NCBI GenBank assembly: GCA_025560025.1
Contig: CP048486.1
Span: forward strand, 1 to 64,000
Direction of reading: 5' to 3'
Length of the DNA: 64,000 nt
Source: Agrobacterium tumefaciens
Lineage (GTDB): Bacteria > Pseudomonadota > Alphaproteobacteria > Rhizobiales > Rhizobiaceae
This document shows positions 55,673-63,506 of this stretch, piece after piece; the stretch's first letter is position 1, and each line of letters begins with the position of its first letter. A program made the translations under genes and the position numbers. The notes beneath the pieces were generated by a model. The model made no database searches. It was not told the DNA's origin and was given only the letters and a program-made list of their open reading frames with translations.

Positions 55673-56710
55673 ATGAGCGACACCACCACCCTGACCATTG
55701 ACGGGCTTTCTGAGAGGGTCGAGGCGATATTCCGCAAGGCCGGCCTCAATGCCGTGCAGTCGGGGGCGCTCGCACGCGTCATCACGGCGGGCGAGCGGGA
55801 CGCCTGCAAGTCCCACGGCATCTACCGCATTGAAGGGGCCCTGCGCACCGTCAAGGCCGGCAAGGTGAAGCCCGATGCGATACCGGAAGTCGCAGAGGAC
55901 GACGGCACCGCCATCGTGAAGGTCAACGCCAATGGCGGATTTGCCAATCCCGCTTTCGAGCTTGGCCTGCCGGTTCTGGTGGAGCGGGCAAAACGCTCCG
56001 GTATCGCGGCGCTCGTCATTAATGACTGCACGCATTTCTCGGCGCTCTGGCCGGAAGTCGAGGGCCTTACCTCGAATGGTCTTGCCGGGCTGGTCATGTG
56101 CCCGAGCTATTCCACAGTAGCGCCCACCGGCGGCAGCAAGCCGCTGCTCGGCACCAACCCCTTCGCCTTCGGCTGGCCGCGCAAGGACACCTCCCCTTAC
56201 GTCTTTGATTTCGCCACATCCGTGGCGGCGCGCGGTGAAATAGAACTGCACCGGCGGGCAGGAAAATCCCTGCCGGAAGGCTGGGCTCTGGATGCCGACG
56301 GCAAGCCGACGACCGACCCGGAAGCCGCTCTTGCCGGCTCCATGCTGCCCTTTGGCGGCCACAAGGGATCAGCCATCGGCACCATGATCGAGCTTCTCGC
56401 CGGCATCATGATCGGTGACCTGACCAGCCCTGAAGCGCTCGAATTTCTCGGCACCACCACGCTTGCCCCCACCCATGGCGAGCTGATCATCGCTTTTTCG
56501 CCGGAAGCCTTTGCCAAGGGCCGCCCCGGCGATCCTTTCCAGCGCGCCGAAATCCTGTTCGACGCCATCATCGGCCAGGGCGCCCGCCTGCCCTCGGGCC
56601 GCCGCTTCACGGCCCGCGCCAAATCCGAAAGCGAAGGCATCACGCTTACCGCCGCCGAAATGGCCGGGCTCGACCGGCTGCTGGAAAAGGGGCTGGATGC
56701 GGTTTCCTGA
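55673..56710 (+). CDS. malate/lactate dehydrogenase-type reductase, likely Δ1-pyrroline-2-carboxylate reductase
   Basis: 345 residues of the Ldh2/MDH2 family (DpkA-like), with SHGIYRIEGALRTV near the start, NDCTHFSALWP for the catalytic His, GTNPFAFGWPR and MLPFGGHKGSAIG. Bacterial members next to proline racemase genes reduce Δ1-pyrroline-2-carboxylate to L-proline with NAD(P)H. The start is one of two adjacent ATGs (55670 or 55673); the second is seven bases from GGAG. It is divergent from the importer operon and would close the 3-hydroxyproline branch opened by AcnX. Confidence 0.85.
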   Translation: MSDTTTLTIDGLSERVEAIFRKAGLNAVQSGALARVITAGERDACKSHGIYRIEGALRTVKAGKVKPDAIPEVAEDDGTAIVKVNANGGFANPAFELGLPVLVERAKRSGIAALVINDCTHFSALWPEVEGLTSNGLAGLVMCPSYSTVAPTGGSKPLLGTNPFAFGWPRKDTSPYVFDFATSVAARGEIELHRRAGKSLPEGWALDADGKPTTDPEAALAGSMLPFGGHKGSAIGTMIELLAGIMIGDLTSPEALEFLGTTTLAPTHGELIIAFSPEAFAKGRPGDPFQRAEILFDAIIGQGARLPSGRRFTARAKSESEGITLTAAEMAGLDRLLEKGLDAVS

Positions 56711-56731
56711 CCGCGTCTGGATGTGGAAATG

Positions 56732-56759
56732 AAAAAGGCCCGCGATTGCGGGCCTTTTT
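56732..56759. terminator. bidirectional terminator
   Basis: AAAAAGGCCCGC and GCGGGCCTTTTT flank a four-base loop, 22 bases after the reductase stop. The T-run on the plus strand fits termination of that gene. The A-run gives the same on the minus strand. Confidence 0.85.
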
Positions 56760-56786
56760 CATAGGTGACATAGCATCCCTGCTCCA

Positions 56787-56900
56787 TCACCCCGGCCTAG
56801 ATCCGGGGGTCCAGCGCGATCAAGTCCTTGATCGCGGAAGGGTCCTTTCACAGCGCAGACGCGCCGTGGCTGGATGCCGGATCAAGTCCGGCATGACGGA
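56787..56900. repeat. palindromic intergenic repeat, diverged type
   Basis: TCACCCCGGCCTAGATCCGG at the left and GCCGGATCAAGTCCGGCATG at the right, with a central TCAAGTCCTTGA dyad. It has the same overall build as the palindromic repeats at 48111 and 55371 but a different sequence. It lies between the 3' ends of two convergent genes. Confidence 0.55.
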
Positions 56901-56909
56901 GGAGAGATA

Positions 56910-57875
56910 TCAGGCAGCCTTGCAGGTCTGCACAGCGCCCGGAAGCTTGCTCCAGTCTGCGTACCAGCTGTTGAACAGCTTGAACTGCGCCTCGACATAA
57001 CCGCGCTGGCTGTCCGTCAGGGCGTCGGTCTCGTTGAAGTGCAGCGTGTACTCCTTGTCGCCCTTCAGCACCATCATGTGCTTGAAATAAAGAACCAGAT
57101 CCGGGCCTTCATCGAAGGAGGAGAGGACGGCGAGCGCCTGTTCCAGCTCCAGTGCGCGGGCACGGGCATCGGCATCGCCCTTGGCGGCGGCCTGCGACAG
57201 CTTGCAGAGATGAATGACTTCCTTCGGCAGAACATTGCCGATGCCGGTGATGGCGCCGGTCGCGCCGCAATTGACGAAGCCGTGGACGACAGCGGTATCG
57301 ACGCCGATCATCAGGGTAACCTCATCGTCACGGCTGGTGATGTTTTCAGCGGCGTAACGCATATCGGCCGGGCCGCCGAATTCCTTGAAGCCGACGAGGT
57401 TCTTGTGCTCGGCGCGCAGCGCGAAGAAGAGATCGGCGCGGGTGGCGAAACCGTAATAGGGGCTGTTGTAGATGACAGCAGGCGTTTCAGGTGCCGCCGC
57501 GAGGATGGCCTTGAAATGCGCCTTCTGGGCGGAGATGACCGAACCGCGCGACAGGACGCGCGGAATGACCATCAGGCCCTTGGCGCCAACCTTCTGGGCA
57601 TGGGCGGCATGGGCAACGGCGGATGCCGTGTTGACGGCGCCGGTGCCGACGATGACCGGAATGCCGGCCTTCACCAGGCGCTCCACGCCTTCCATACGCT
57701 GCTCGTCCGTCAGGAGCGGCCAGTCGCCCATGGAACCGCAATAAACGACGGCGGACATGCCATCGGCGATCAGTTCCTTGCCCTTGCGAACAAGCGCATC
57801 GAAATCAGGGGTGCGATCATCCTTGCAGGGGGTCATCAAGGCGGGAATCACGCCGGAAAAAATGCTGGCCGTCAT
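56910..57875 (-). CDS. DapA-family lyase, likely Δ1-pyrroline-4-hydroxy-2-carboxylate deaminase
   Basis: 321 residues of the dihydrodipicolinate synthase/N-acetylneuraminate lyase family: FSGVIPALMTPCKDDRTPDF, the GSMGDWPLL motif (family GTTGE position), Tyr in VIYNSPYYG and Schiff-base Lys in LVGFKEFGGPADM. In hydroxyproline pathways a member of this family deaminates the cyclic imine to alpha-ketoglutarate semialdehyde, and no lysine-pathway gene is near, so that role is preferred. A TTGTCGACAA palindrome lies about 87 bases before the start. Confidence 0.87.
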   Translation of the reverse strand: MTASIFSGVIPALMTPCKDDRTPDFDALVRKGKELIADGMSAVVYCGSMGDWPLLTDEQRMEGVERLVKAGIPVIVGTGAVNTASAVAHAAHAQKVGAKGLMVIPRVLSRGSVISAQKAHFKAILAAAPETPAVIYNSPYYGFATRADLFFALRAEHKNLVGFKEFGGPADMRYAAENITSRDDEVTLMIGVDTAVVHGFVNCGATGAITGIGNVLPKEVIHLCKLSQAAAKGDADARARALELEQALAVLSSFDEGPDLVLYFKHMMVLKGDKEYTLHFNETDALTDSQRGYVEAQFKLFNSWYADWSKLPGAVQTCKAA

Positions 57876-57961
57876 TACTAGCTCCTAAGGGACAGTTTTT
57901 CGGGAATGGACGCACCTCCGCGCCACCCTTTCGACAAGGACATTACAATCTTGTATTTTAT

Positions 57962-57971
57962 TTGTCGACAA
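57962..57971. promoter_or_regulatory. palindromic operator before the DapA-family gene
   Basis: TTGTCGACAA is a perfect 10-bp palindrome between the gntR 3' end and the start of the DapA-family gene. TCGACAAG repeats twice nearby (57931 and 57977 regions). TTGTCGACA is also found before gntR. Confidence 0.55.
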
Positions 57972-57983
57972 GAAATCGACAAG

Positions 57984-58685
57984 CTACAGATTTATTTCCA
58001 GACGCTCGTTTCGCACCAGCAGTTTCTGCACCTGCCGTACGATCTGCTCGGCGTGCTCGCGGGCCAGTTTCTCGGAAAGAACAGTATCGCGTGCGGCAAT
58101 CGCCGCGATCATCTCATCATGATCGTCGACAAAACGCTTCGGCAGGCGATCGTCATAGGATTGGTAATAAAGCCTGAGGATGCGCCGTCCCTCATCCAGC
58201 AGGCGCTTGAACAGGCTGGTGAAATAGGGGTTGCGCCCGGCTTCGGCGATCGAAAGATGCAGGGCGGCATTGGTGGAAATCATTGCCAGCGCATCCTGCG
58301 CTTCCACCGCAGCCGCAAATTCGGCCTGATGCGCACGGATTTCCGCCAGATCTTCCGGGCGGTGATATTGCGCGGCGAGCTGGGTCGTGACCCGGTACAT
58401 CAGCACCAGCGCATCGAAATAAGTATGCATGTTGAGGAAATCGATGTTCGACACCATGGTCGAGCGGTTCGGCAGCGTATCGATCAGCCCCTCGCCCGAC
58501 AGCCGCACCAGCGCCTCGCGGATCGGCGTGCGCGACATCTTGAACCGTTCGGCAAGCTGCACCTCGTCAATGGGGCTACCGGGCGGCAGGACCAGATCGA
58601 GAATCTCGTCGCGCAGCAGATCGTAGACCATCTTCACGCCGGAGCCGCGCTTGCGCTCGGCAGAAGCAATTATATCCGTCATCAT
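57984..58685 (-). CDS. GntR-family regulator (FCD type) of the hydroxyproline cluster
   Basis: 233 residues from the ATG at 58685 (or the next ATG, 58682), with GAGGGATTTG before it. Winged helix (VYDLLRDEILDLVLPPGSPI, then LAERFKMSRTPIREALVRLSGEGLI), then an FCD domain with metal/ligand His residues (DALAMISTNAALHLSIAEAG, VDDHDEMIAAI). It lies at the edge of the cluster and is followed by the DapA-family gene. It probably represses the whole locus until hydroxyproline or an intermediate binds. Confidence 0.9.
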   Translation of the reverse strand: MMTDIIASAERKRGSGVKMVYDLLRDEILDLVLPPGSPIDEVQLAERFKMSRTPIREALVRLSGEGLIDTLPNRSTMVSNIDFLNMHTYFDALVLMYRVTTQLAAQYHRPEDLAEIRAHQAEFAAAVEAQDALAMISTNAALHLSIAEAGRNPYFTSLFKRLLDEGRRILRLYYQSYDDRLPKRFVDDHDEMIAAIAARDTVLSEKLAREHAEQIVRQVQKLLVRNERLEINL

Positions 58686-58695
58686 CAAATCCCTC

Positions 58696-58707
58696 TTGTC
58701 GACATAA
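58696..58707. promoter_or_regulatory. candidate autoregulatory operator of gntR
   Basis: TTGTCGACATAA, 11 bases before the gntR start, shares TTGTCGACA with the palindrome upstream of the DapA-family gene. Confidence 0.5.
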
Positions 58708-58790
58708 AGAGTACTATTATATTTTTTCGTTATCAACGCCGCGTTGCAGCGCCTGCGCTTCGAATGGCGGAATAATTGTTCAAAAACAAC

Positions 58791-58826
58791 AAAAAGCCGT
58801 CGCGAAAATTGCCCGCGACGGCTTTT
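58791..58826 (-). terminator. intrinsic terminator downstream of ftsZ
   Basis: AAAAAGCCGTCGCG and CGCGACGGCTTTT form a long stem. On the minus strand it is followed by TTTTTGTTGTTTTT, so it should stop transcripts coming from the ftsZ paralogue through the repeat at 58919-59040. Confidence 0.8.
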
Positions 58827-58918
58827 GATCGTTCAGTTTGTGGCGTGGACGCTGTTTATACGGCATCACCGACTAAAGAAGGACGATTTCCCCAGGAAGC
58901 GAAGAGTAAGCCGCTTGT

Positions 58919-59040
58919 CTCTTCTCCCCGAGGGGGAGAAGTCCGCGGCAGCGGGATGAGGGGCAAGGGCAGAGATATTCGGAGAGGGTGCCCCCTCATC
59001 CGGCCCTTCGGGCCACCTTCTCCCCGGCGGGGAGAAGAAA
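58919..59040. repeat. RIME-like mosaic repeat, copy 2
   Basis: The outer palindromes, GTCCGCGGCAGCGGGATGAG and the block CCCCCTCATCCGGCCCTTCG are nearly the same as in the copy at 47966-48089; only the central 30-35 bases differ. It lies in the 3' untranslated region of the ftsZ paralogue. Confidence 0.8.
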
Positions 59041-59070
59041 GGCCCAGCAATGTCCCGCCTCAAGCCAGCA

Positions 59071-60033
59071 TCAATTGCGCAGGCCGGTGGCCACGACGGA
59101 AATCTTGAAGGCGCCGTCCAGCGTCGGATCGAAGGAAGCACCCATCACCACATCGGTCTCCTCGCTCACCGCCTCGCGCACCAGCGTCATCGCCTCGTCG
59201 ATCTCGTAAAGCGTCAGGTCGTTGCCGCCGGAGATGGAGACAAGCGCACCGCGTGCTTCCTTGAGAGAAGGCTCCCCGAGCAGCGGATTGGCAATGGCAG
59301 CGGCGGCGGCTTCCGAGGCGCGCTTCTCGCCCTTGGCCTGGGCGGTGCCCATCAGCGCACGCCCGCCATTCTTCATGACATAACGCACATCGGCGAAATC
59401 GAGATTGACCAGACCTTCGCGCAGGATGAGATCGGTGACGCAACGCACACCGAGCGACAAAACCTTGTCCGCCGTCTTCAGCGCATTTTCGAAGGTGGTG
59501 CCGGCATCCGCAATACGCAGAAGGTTCTGGTTGGGAATGACGATGACGGTATCGGCCGTGTTCAGCAGATTGGCGAAACCATATTCGGCAGCCCGCATGC
59601 GGCGCGCGCCTTCGAAGCTGAACGGCAGGGTGACGACGCCGACGGTCAGAATGTTCTTCGCACGGCAGGCTTCGGCGATGACGGGAGCCGCCCCCGTGCC
59701 GGTGCCGCCGCCCATGCCGGCGGTGATGAAGCACATGTCGTAACCGCTCAGGTGATCCATGATCTCGTCGAGCGAATCGATCGCCGCCTGCCGGCCGACT
59801 TCAGGATCGGCACCCGCCCCCAGCCCGCCCGTCAGCTCGGAGCTCAGCTGCACAAGCCTCGGCGCGTTGGTTTTCTTCAGCGCCTGCGCGTCCGTATTGG
59901 CCGCGATGAAATCGACGCCGCCGATGCCCTCGGCAATCATGTTGTTGATCGCGTTTCCGCCACCGCCGCCAACGCCGATAACGGCAATATTGGGCGTGTT
60001 GCGGGCAATGGTGGCGCGCGGAGACTGGGTCAT
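59071..60033 (-). CDS. ftsZ: short FtsZ paralogue (GTPase domain only)
   Basis: 320 residues covering the complete FtsZ/tubulin GTPase and C-terminal core: nucleotide loop VIGVGGGGGNAINNM, tubulin signature GGGTGTG (108-114), NLDFADVR synergy loop and ISGGNDLTLYEID. It stops right after the core (ISVVATGLRN) and has no disordered linker or C-terminal peptide, which canonical FtsZ needs to bind FtsA and other partners. So it is an accessory copy. Agrobacterium is known to carry one full-length and shorter FtsZ copies. No other division gene is adjacent. It may modulate the main Z-ring. Confidence 0.92.
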   Translation of the reverse strand: MTQSPRATIARNTPNIAVIGVGGGGGNAINNMIAEGIGGVDFIAANTDAQALKKTNAPRLVQLSSELTGGLGAGADPEVGRQAAIDSLDEIMDHLSGYDMCFITAGMGGGTGTGAAPVIAEACRAKNILTVGVVTLPFSFEGARRMRAAEYGFANLLNTADTVIVIPNQNLLRIADAGTTFENALKTADKVLSLGVRCVTDLILREGLVNLDFADVRYVMKNGGRALMGTAQAKGEKRASEAAAAAIANPLLGEPSLKEARGALVSISGGNDLTLYEIDEAMTLVREAVSEETDVVMGASFDPTLDGAFKISVVATGLRN

Positions 60034-60410
60034 CGTCTTATTCTCTTTCTGAACTCATAGGGTCCCGCGCCGTTTTTAAGCGCGGCACGCGAATGATCGG
60101 CTAGGCTCCAGCACGTCCTTCCTCACGCGGGAAGGAGGCTGTAACGCCTTGAATTTGCAATAAGCCTCTTGGCCATATGCGGCAAAAAGGCCTGTACTCC
60201 AGGGGCGAAAAATACGCTACGGCGACGTTCCCCCACCCTTTCCCCGGATGAAAACCAAACCGAATCAACTGCTTCGCTATTCAGAGGTGATAGCTGAAAA
60301 GCCATGCCGTTTACACTCCATTCACCATGTTTATCTCACTTTGGAACGAGTTGCCCCGACAGGTGTTTGCCTGCCAGCAGCGCCAAAGCGCACAGAATGG
60401 AGGCAGGCAT
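60034..60410. other. intergenic region with divergent promoters
   Basis: About 375 bases between the divergent ftsZ paralogue and response regulator genes. It holds a candidate general-stress promoter at 60343-60367. I see no gene in it. Confidence 0.5.
60343..60367 (+). promoter_or_regulatory. candidate EcfG (general stress sigma) promoter
   Basis: GGAAC, 16 bases, TGTT. The alphaproteobacterial EcfG consensus is GGAAC-N16/17-CGTT, so only one base differs. It sits 44 bases before the ATG of the single-domain response regulator. Confidence 0.5.
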
Positions 60411-60854
60411 ATGTTGGCAGACGTCTTGCAGAGCGAACCGGGTTTCCGCACGCAACAGCCGCGCGTGCTGATCGTGGAAGACGAGTTTCTCATCGCCATG
60501 GATATCGAAGATTCCATACTCCAGGCCCAGGAAGAAGCAAATGTCATCGGCATCGCCAACCGGCTGGAGGACGCGGTCATGCTCGGCAGCCGGGCCGATA
60601 TCGCCTTTGTCGACGTCAACCTTGCCGATGGCCAGACCGGCCCCGAAATCGGAAGGCGGCTTTCGCAGGATCACGGCGTCGTGGTGATTTTCATGACGGC
60701 GAACCCGGAAGTGGTGGTCAATCTCGGCATCGGTGCCGGCGTGATCGCCAAACCCGTGCCTCAGGATGCCGTTGAACAATGCCTTGCCTATGCGCTTGCC
60801 AAGCTGGCAGGCACCCGCGCCGTCACGCCCATCGGCATGATGGCCTTCGACTGA
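60411..60854 (+). CDS. single-domain response regulator
   Basis: 147 residues: receiver fold with Glu/Asp in LIVEDEFLIAMDIED, phospho-acceptor Asp68 in AFVDVNLADGQTGPEI, Thr in IFMTAN and Lys in VIAKPVPQ. There is no output domain. The FVDVNLADG form is typical of regulators paired with HWE/HisKA_2 kinases in the general stress response. ATG 60411 follows GGAGGCAGGCAT; an in-frame ATG at 60327 lies upstream of the candidate promoter and is rejected. It ends in a shared bidirectional hairpin. Confidence 0.88.
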   Translation: MLADVLQSEPGFRTQQPRVLIVEDEFLIAMDIEDSILQAQEEANVIGIANRLEDAVMLGSRADIAFVDVNLADGQTGPEIGRRLSQDHGVVVIFMTANPEVVVNLGIGAGVIAKPVPQDAVEQCLAYALAKLAGTRAVTPIGMMAFD

Positions 60855-60888
60855 GCTATTCCCTTACAATGAAGTGAAACGCCAGAAA

Positions 60889-61042
60889 CAAAAAAGCCTG
60901 CCGCGGGAGGAGGTGCGGCAGGCTTTTTGAAAAAATGAACAGCGATATGGGAGGAGGAAAACCGCTGTCCCCGGGGCAATCCTTGGGAGGAGGAGTGGAT
61001 TACCCGCAATACCGAAAGGATGTGGGAGGAGGTACATCCGTT
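60889..61042 (-). ncRNA. four-hairpin anti-Shine-Dalgarno sRNA (alpha-r14/cuckoo type)
   Basis: On the minus strand CCTCCTCCC occurs four times, always in a hairpin loop. Stem 1: GGATGT with ACATCC (61018-61039). Stem 2: GGTAATCC with GGATTGCC (60975-61004). Stem 3: ACAGCG with CGCTGT (60939-60968). Stem 4: GCCTGCCGC with GCGGCAGGC (60896-60923), followed by TTTTTT, i.e. the terminator. The repeats are spaced 36-44 bases. CCUCCUCCC copies the anti-Shine-Dalgarno end of 16S rRNA, so the RNA should bind ribosome binding sites of mRNAs. This is the hallmark of the alpha-r14/cuckoo RNAs. The 5' end is estimated. A DUF1127 gene lies upstream on the same strand. Confidence 0.85.
60890..60928. terminator. 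bidirectional terminator shared by the response regulator and the sRNA
   Basis: AAAAAAGCCTGCCGC and GCGGCAGGCTTTTT, with the loop GGGAGGAGGT on the plus strand. It ends the response regulator transcript (plus) and forms hairpin 4 of the sRNA (minus). Confidence 0.85.
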
Positions 61043-61281
61043 TCGATGATTGGAAGATAACATTTTCCTGCGCGTTTTGCAGGCACAAGGTTGCAGCACA
61101 GATATGCGTTTGGCGCATAACCAATATTGGTGACAGAACTACCGGCGACTATTGCGCCAAGACCGCCGCGATATCGCTGCAATGGCACCAGTCGCCGTCC
61201 CTGAATACAGCGCCTCCCGTTGCAGGCAACGATCAACGGATCAACCACGGCGATATCGCAGCAGCAGAGTCCAAAAAACAA

Positions 61282-61304
61282 AAACGCCCGCTAAGCGGGC
61301 GTTT
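61282..61304 (-). terminator. terminator of the DUF1127 gene
   Basis: AAACGCCCGC-TAA-GCGGGCGTTT. On the minus strand it is followed by TTGTTTTTTGG. It starts about 30 bases after the DUF1127 stop and lies between that gene and the sRNA. Confidence 0.85.
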
Positions 61305-61334
61305 GGGCATTCAAAAGCGGCATTTTCGCCTTGA

Positions 61335-61481
61335 TTACTTGCCAACTGCGGCGCGGGCGACGCTGGTGATCTGGCTGCGATCAATACCGAGATCGTGCAG
61401 TTCACGAGTGCTCATGCGGCCCAGTTCGTTGATGGTCTGACGATATTTACGCCAATTGTTGAAGCTGCGTGCTACGTTCAT
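61335..61481 (-). CDS. DUF1127 small Arg-rich protein
   Basis: 48 residues: MNVARSFNNWRKYRQTINEL, then GRMSTRELHDLGIDRSQITS and a short tail. This is the compact DUF1127 pattern (R-x-x-x-W-R-x-x-R, L-x-x-L-S-x-R-x-L-x-D-I/L-G-I-x-R). AGGG lies nine bases before the ATG. In Rhodobacter a DUF1127 protein (CcaF1) binds RNA and is encoded just upstream of CCUCCUCCC sRNAs (CcsR1-4). The same order is seen here, with the sRNA about 290 bases downstream. A role in sRNA maturation or turnover is therefore plausible. Confidence 0.92.
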   Translation of the reverse strand: MNVARSFNNWRKYRQTINELGRMSTRELHDLGIDRSQITSVARAAVGK

Positions 61482-61650
61482 GACATTACCCTTTCTGAGG
61501 TTTAGGTGACGTCAGTAACATTTTCGTTCCGGCGTCCTTTGATGCCCCCTATATGCGCTTTCTCTCGCCCAATGAACAGGCAGAATAAGGCAGGACACCC
61601 ATGCGCTGCACGCAATGGTTCCAAAAGGGGCACGGCGTTACTGGAAGGAT

Positions 61651-62253
61651 TCAGAACTTGTAGCGGACGCCGAAGACGTTGGCGTTTGTTGCGCCCTTCA
61701 TATTGCCCAGCGTCTTGCCGCCGCCGGAACGGTGGTGAAGACGCCAGAAGAATTCCGTCGAGGAATCCTCGCTGAAGGAAACGTTGATTTCAGGCCCCAG
61801 ATAAAACAGGACATTGGCGTTGCCATCATCCTTGATTTCCTGTTCGCGCTCACGGCCTCGCTGCGCATCGTTCACGAGGCTCAGGCCCGCCGTGAAGCTT
61901 GGCGTGACGAACAGCCGTTCTCCGAGCTTGATCTGCTCGTAGCGCGCAACCGGCCCCGCCCAGACCTCACCGGTGAAGCCCTTGCCAAATCTCGCGGCAA
62001 TGCCGATTTCGCCACCCAGCTTCACATTGCCGATGCTGTAGGGATAAAACTGGTAACCGCCACCAATAATGGCGTTCCTCTCATATTCCACCGGAATGAG
62101 AGCAGCGCTTTTCAGCATGTCCTCCTTCGTCATGGCGCCGGCAAAGCCGAATATCGCTTCGCTCGTCTCCGAAGTCATATCCTCCGACGCGAAAGATGAT
62201 GTCGCGGCCAGTGCTATCATGGCCGCCAGCGACAGACGTGCTGCAATATTCAT
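61651..62253 (-). CDS. PagL-like outer membrane protein (lipid A deacylase family)
   Basis: 200 residues from the ATG at 62253 (GGAG before it). Signal peptide to about residue 23 (SSFAS), then alternating beta-barrel strands and a C-terminal ...NANVFGVRYKF ending in Phe. The segment FFWRLHHRSGGGKTLGNMKG contains His174-x-Ser176, the H-x-S pattern of PagL-type lipid A 3-O-deacylases, and it is followed by the usual Gly/Asn-rich turn. The Glu of the triad cannot be placed, so activity is uncertain. If active it removes an acyl chain from lipid A at the outer membrane. Confidence 0.6.
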   Translation of the reverse strand: MNIAARLSLAAMIALAATSSFASEDMTSETSEAIFGFAGAMTKEDMLKSAALIPVEYERNAIIGGGYQFYPYSIGNVKLGGEIGIAARFGKGFTGEVWAGPVARYEQIKLGERLFVTPSFTAGLSLVNDAQRGREREQEIKDDGNANVLFYLGPEINVSFSEDSSTEFFWRLHHRSGGGKTLGNMKGATNANVFGVRYKF

Positions 62254-62387
62254 TCTGCTACTCCTGAACAAAGCCCGCTTTACCCAGCCGTCCTCATAGG
62301 CATATTCCCCGAAGGCGAACATACCGTTACCGAACACAATAAATTCAACACGGGCGAATTGGCCGAAAAACAGGCATTTTCCCGGGT

Positions 62388-63506
62388 TCAGCGCAGGAAT
62401 CGCCTGAAACGGCGAAGCGCAAAAACGAAAAGCGCGCTGCCGATGGCCAAAAGCGCCAGCAATTGCGGCCAGACGACATCCAACCCGGCCCCGCGGAAAA
62501 GCACCGATTGCGCCAGAATGACGAAATGGGTGTTGGGTGCGAGAAGCATGAGATACTGGATGATGTCAGGCATGCTCTCACGCGGCGTCATGGCGCCGGA
62601 GAGCACCTGCAACGGCAATAGAAACAGGATCAGCAGCATGCCGAACTGCGGCATGGAACCGGCAACCGTCGCAAGAAATATGCCCATCGAGGTCATGGCA
62701 AAGAGTTGCAGGGCGGTCCCAAGCAGGAAAAGCGAGAGCGAGCCTTCAATCGGAATGGCGAGCAGCCCCCTGACGACGACGAACAGCGAAAATGCCGAGG
62801 CCACCAGCACCACGAGGCCCATGGACCAGACCTTGCTCAGCATTATCTCCAGCGGCGTCACCGGCATCACCAGCAGATGCTCGACCGTGCCATGCTCACG
62901 CTCGCGAATGAGCGCCGCCCCCGTCAGCACGATGGACAGCATGGTGATGGCGGTGATGATGTTATTGATCGATCCGAACCACGACTTGTCCAGTTCCGGA
63001 TTGAAACGGGAGCGCAGCGTCAGATCCACCGGCACCGAGGTCGCACCACGATAGCGGTTCATATATTCCTGGATTTCGCTGGTCACGATGGTCTGGACAT
63101 ATCCACCGCCGCTGAAAGCCTGGCTCATGCGGGTGGCGTCGATGTTGAGCTGAATGGCCGGCTGCTGCCCCGCCATGAGGCGGCGCTGGAAATCCGGCGG
63201 AATGTTGAGCGCGAAAGTATCGAGCCCCGCATCCATGCGCTTGTCCATTTCAGCAATGGAAATCTGCTTTGGCGGCGCAAAATAGGGCGGATAGAACGCC
63301 GTGCTGATGCGGCCCGAAAGCGGTGACTGATCCTCATCGACAATCGCAATGGCGGCATTGTTGAGCGTCTCCGGCAGCGCGCTGGAGCCGGTATAGATCT
63401 GCAGCGTGAAGGCGTAGACGATCAGCAGCAGCAACATGCCGTCACGCGCAAGGCCGCGCAGTTCCTTGATGCCGAGCTGGAAGATGTTGGACGAAAACAA
63501 CCTCAT
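62388..63506 (-). CDS. ABC-2 type permease (YhhJ-like)
   Basis: 372 residues: N-terminal helix ([20 protein letters not shown]), a large extracytoplasmic domain (about 45-175), then five helices with the ABC-2 signature region [28 protein letters not shown]. It matches YhhJ/YbhS-type permeases that export with an HlyD-type adaptor. Its start overlaps the RbbA-type gene stop as ATGA, giving the yhiI-rbbA-yhhJ order. Confidence 0.88.
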   Translation of the reverse strand: MRLFSSNIFQLGIKELRGLARDGMLLLLIVYAFTLQIYTGSSALPETLNNAAIAIVDEDQSPLSGRISTAFYPPYFAPPKQISIAEMDKRMDAGLDTFALNIPPDFQRRLMAGQQPAIQLNIDATRMSQAFSGGGYVQTIVTSEIQEYMNRYRGATSVPVDLTLRSRFNPELDKSWFGSINNIITAITMLSIVLTGAALIREREHGTVEHLLVMPVTPLEIMLSKVWSMGLVVLVASAFSLFVVVRGLLAIPIEGSLSLFLLGTALQLFAMTSMGIFLATVAGSMPQFGMLLILFLLPLQVLSGAMTPRESMPDIIQYLMLLAPNTHFVILAQSVLFRGAGLDVVWPQLLALLAIGSALFVFALRRFRRFLR

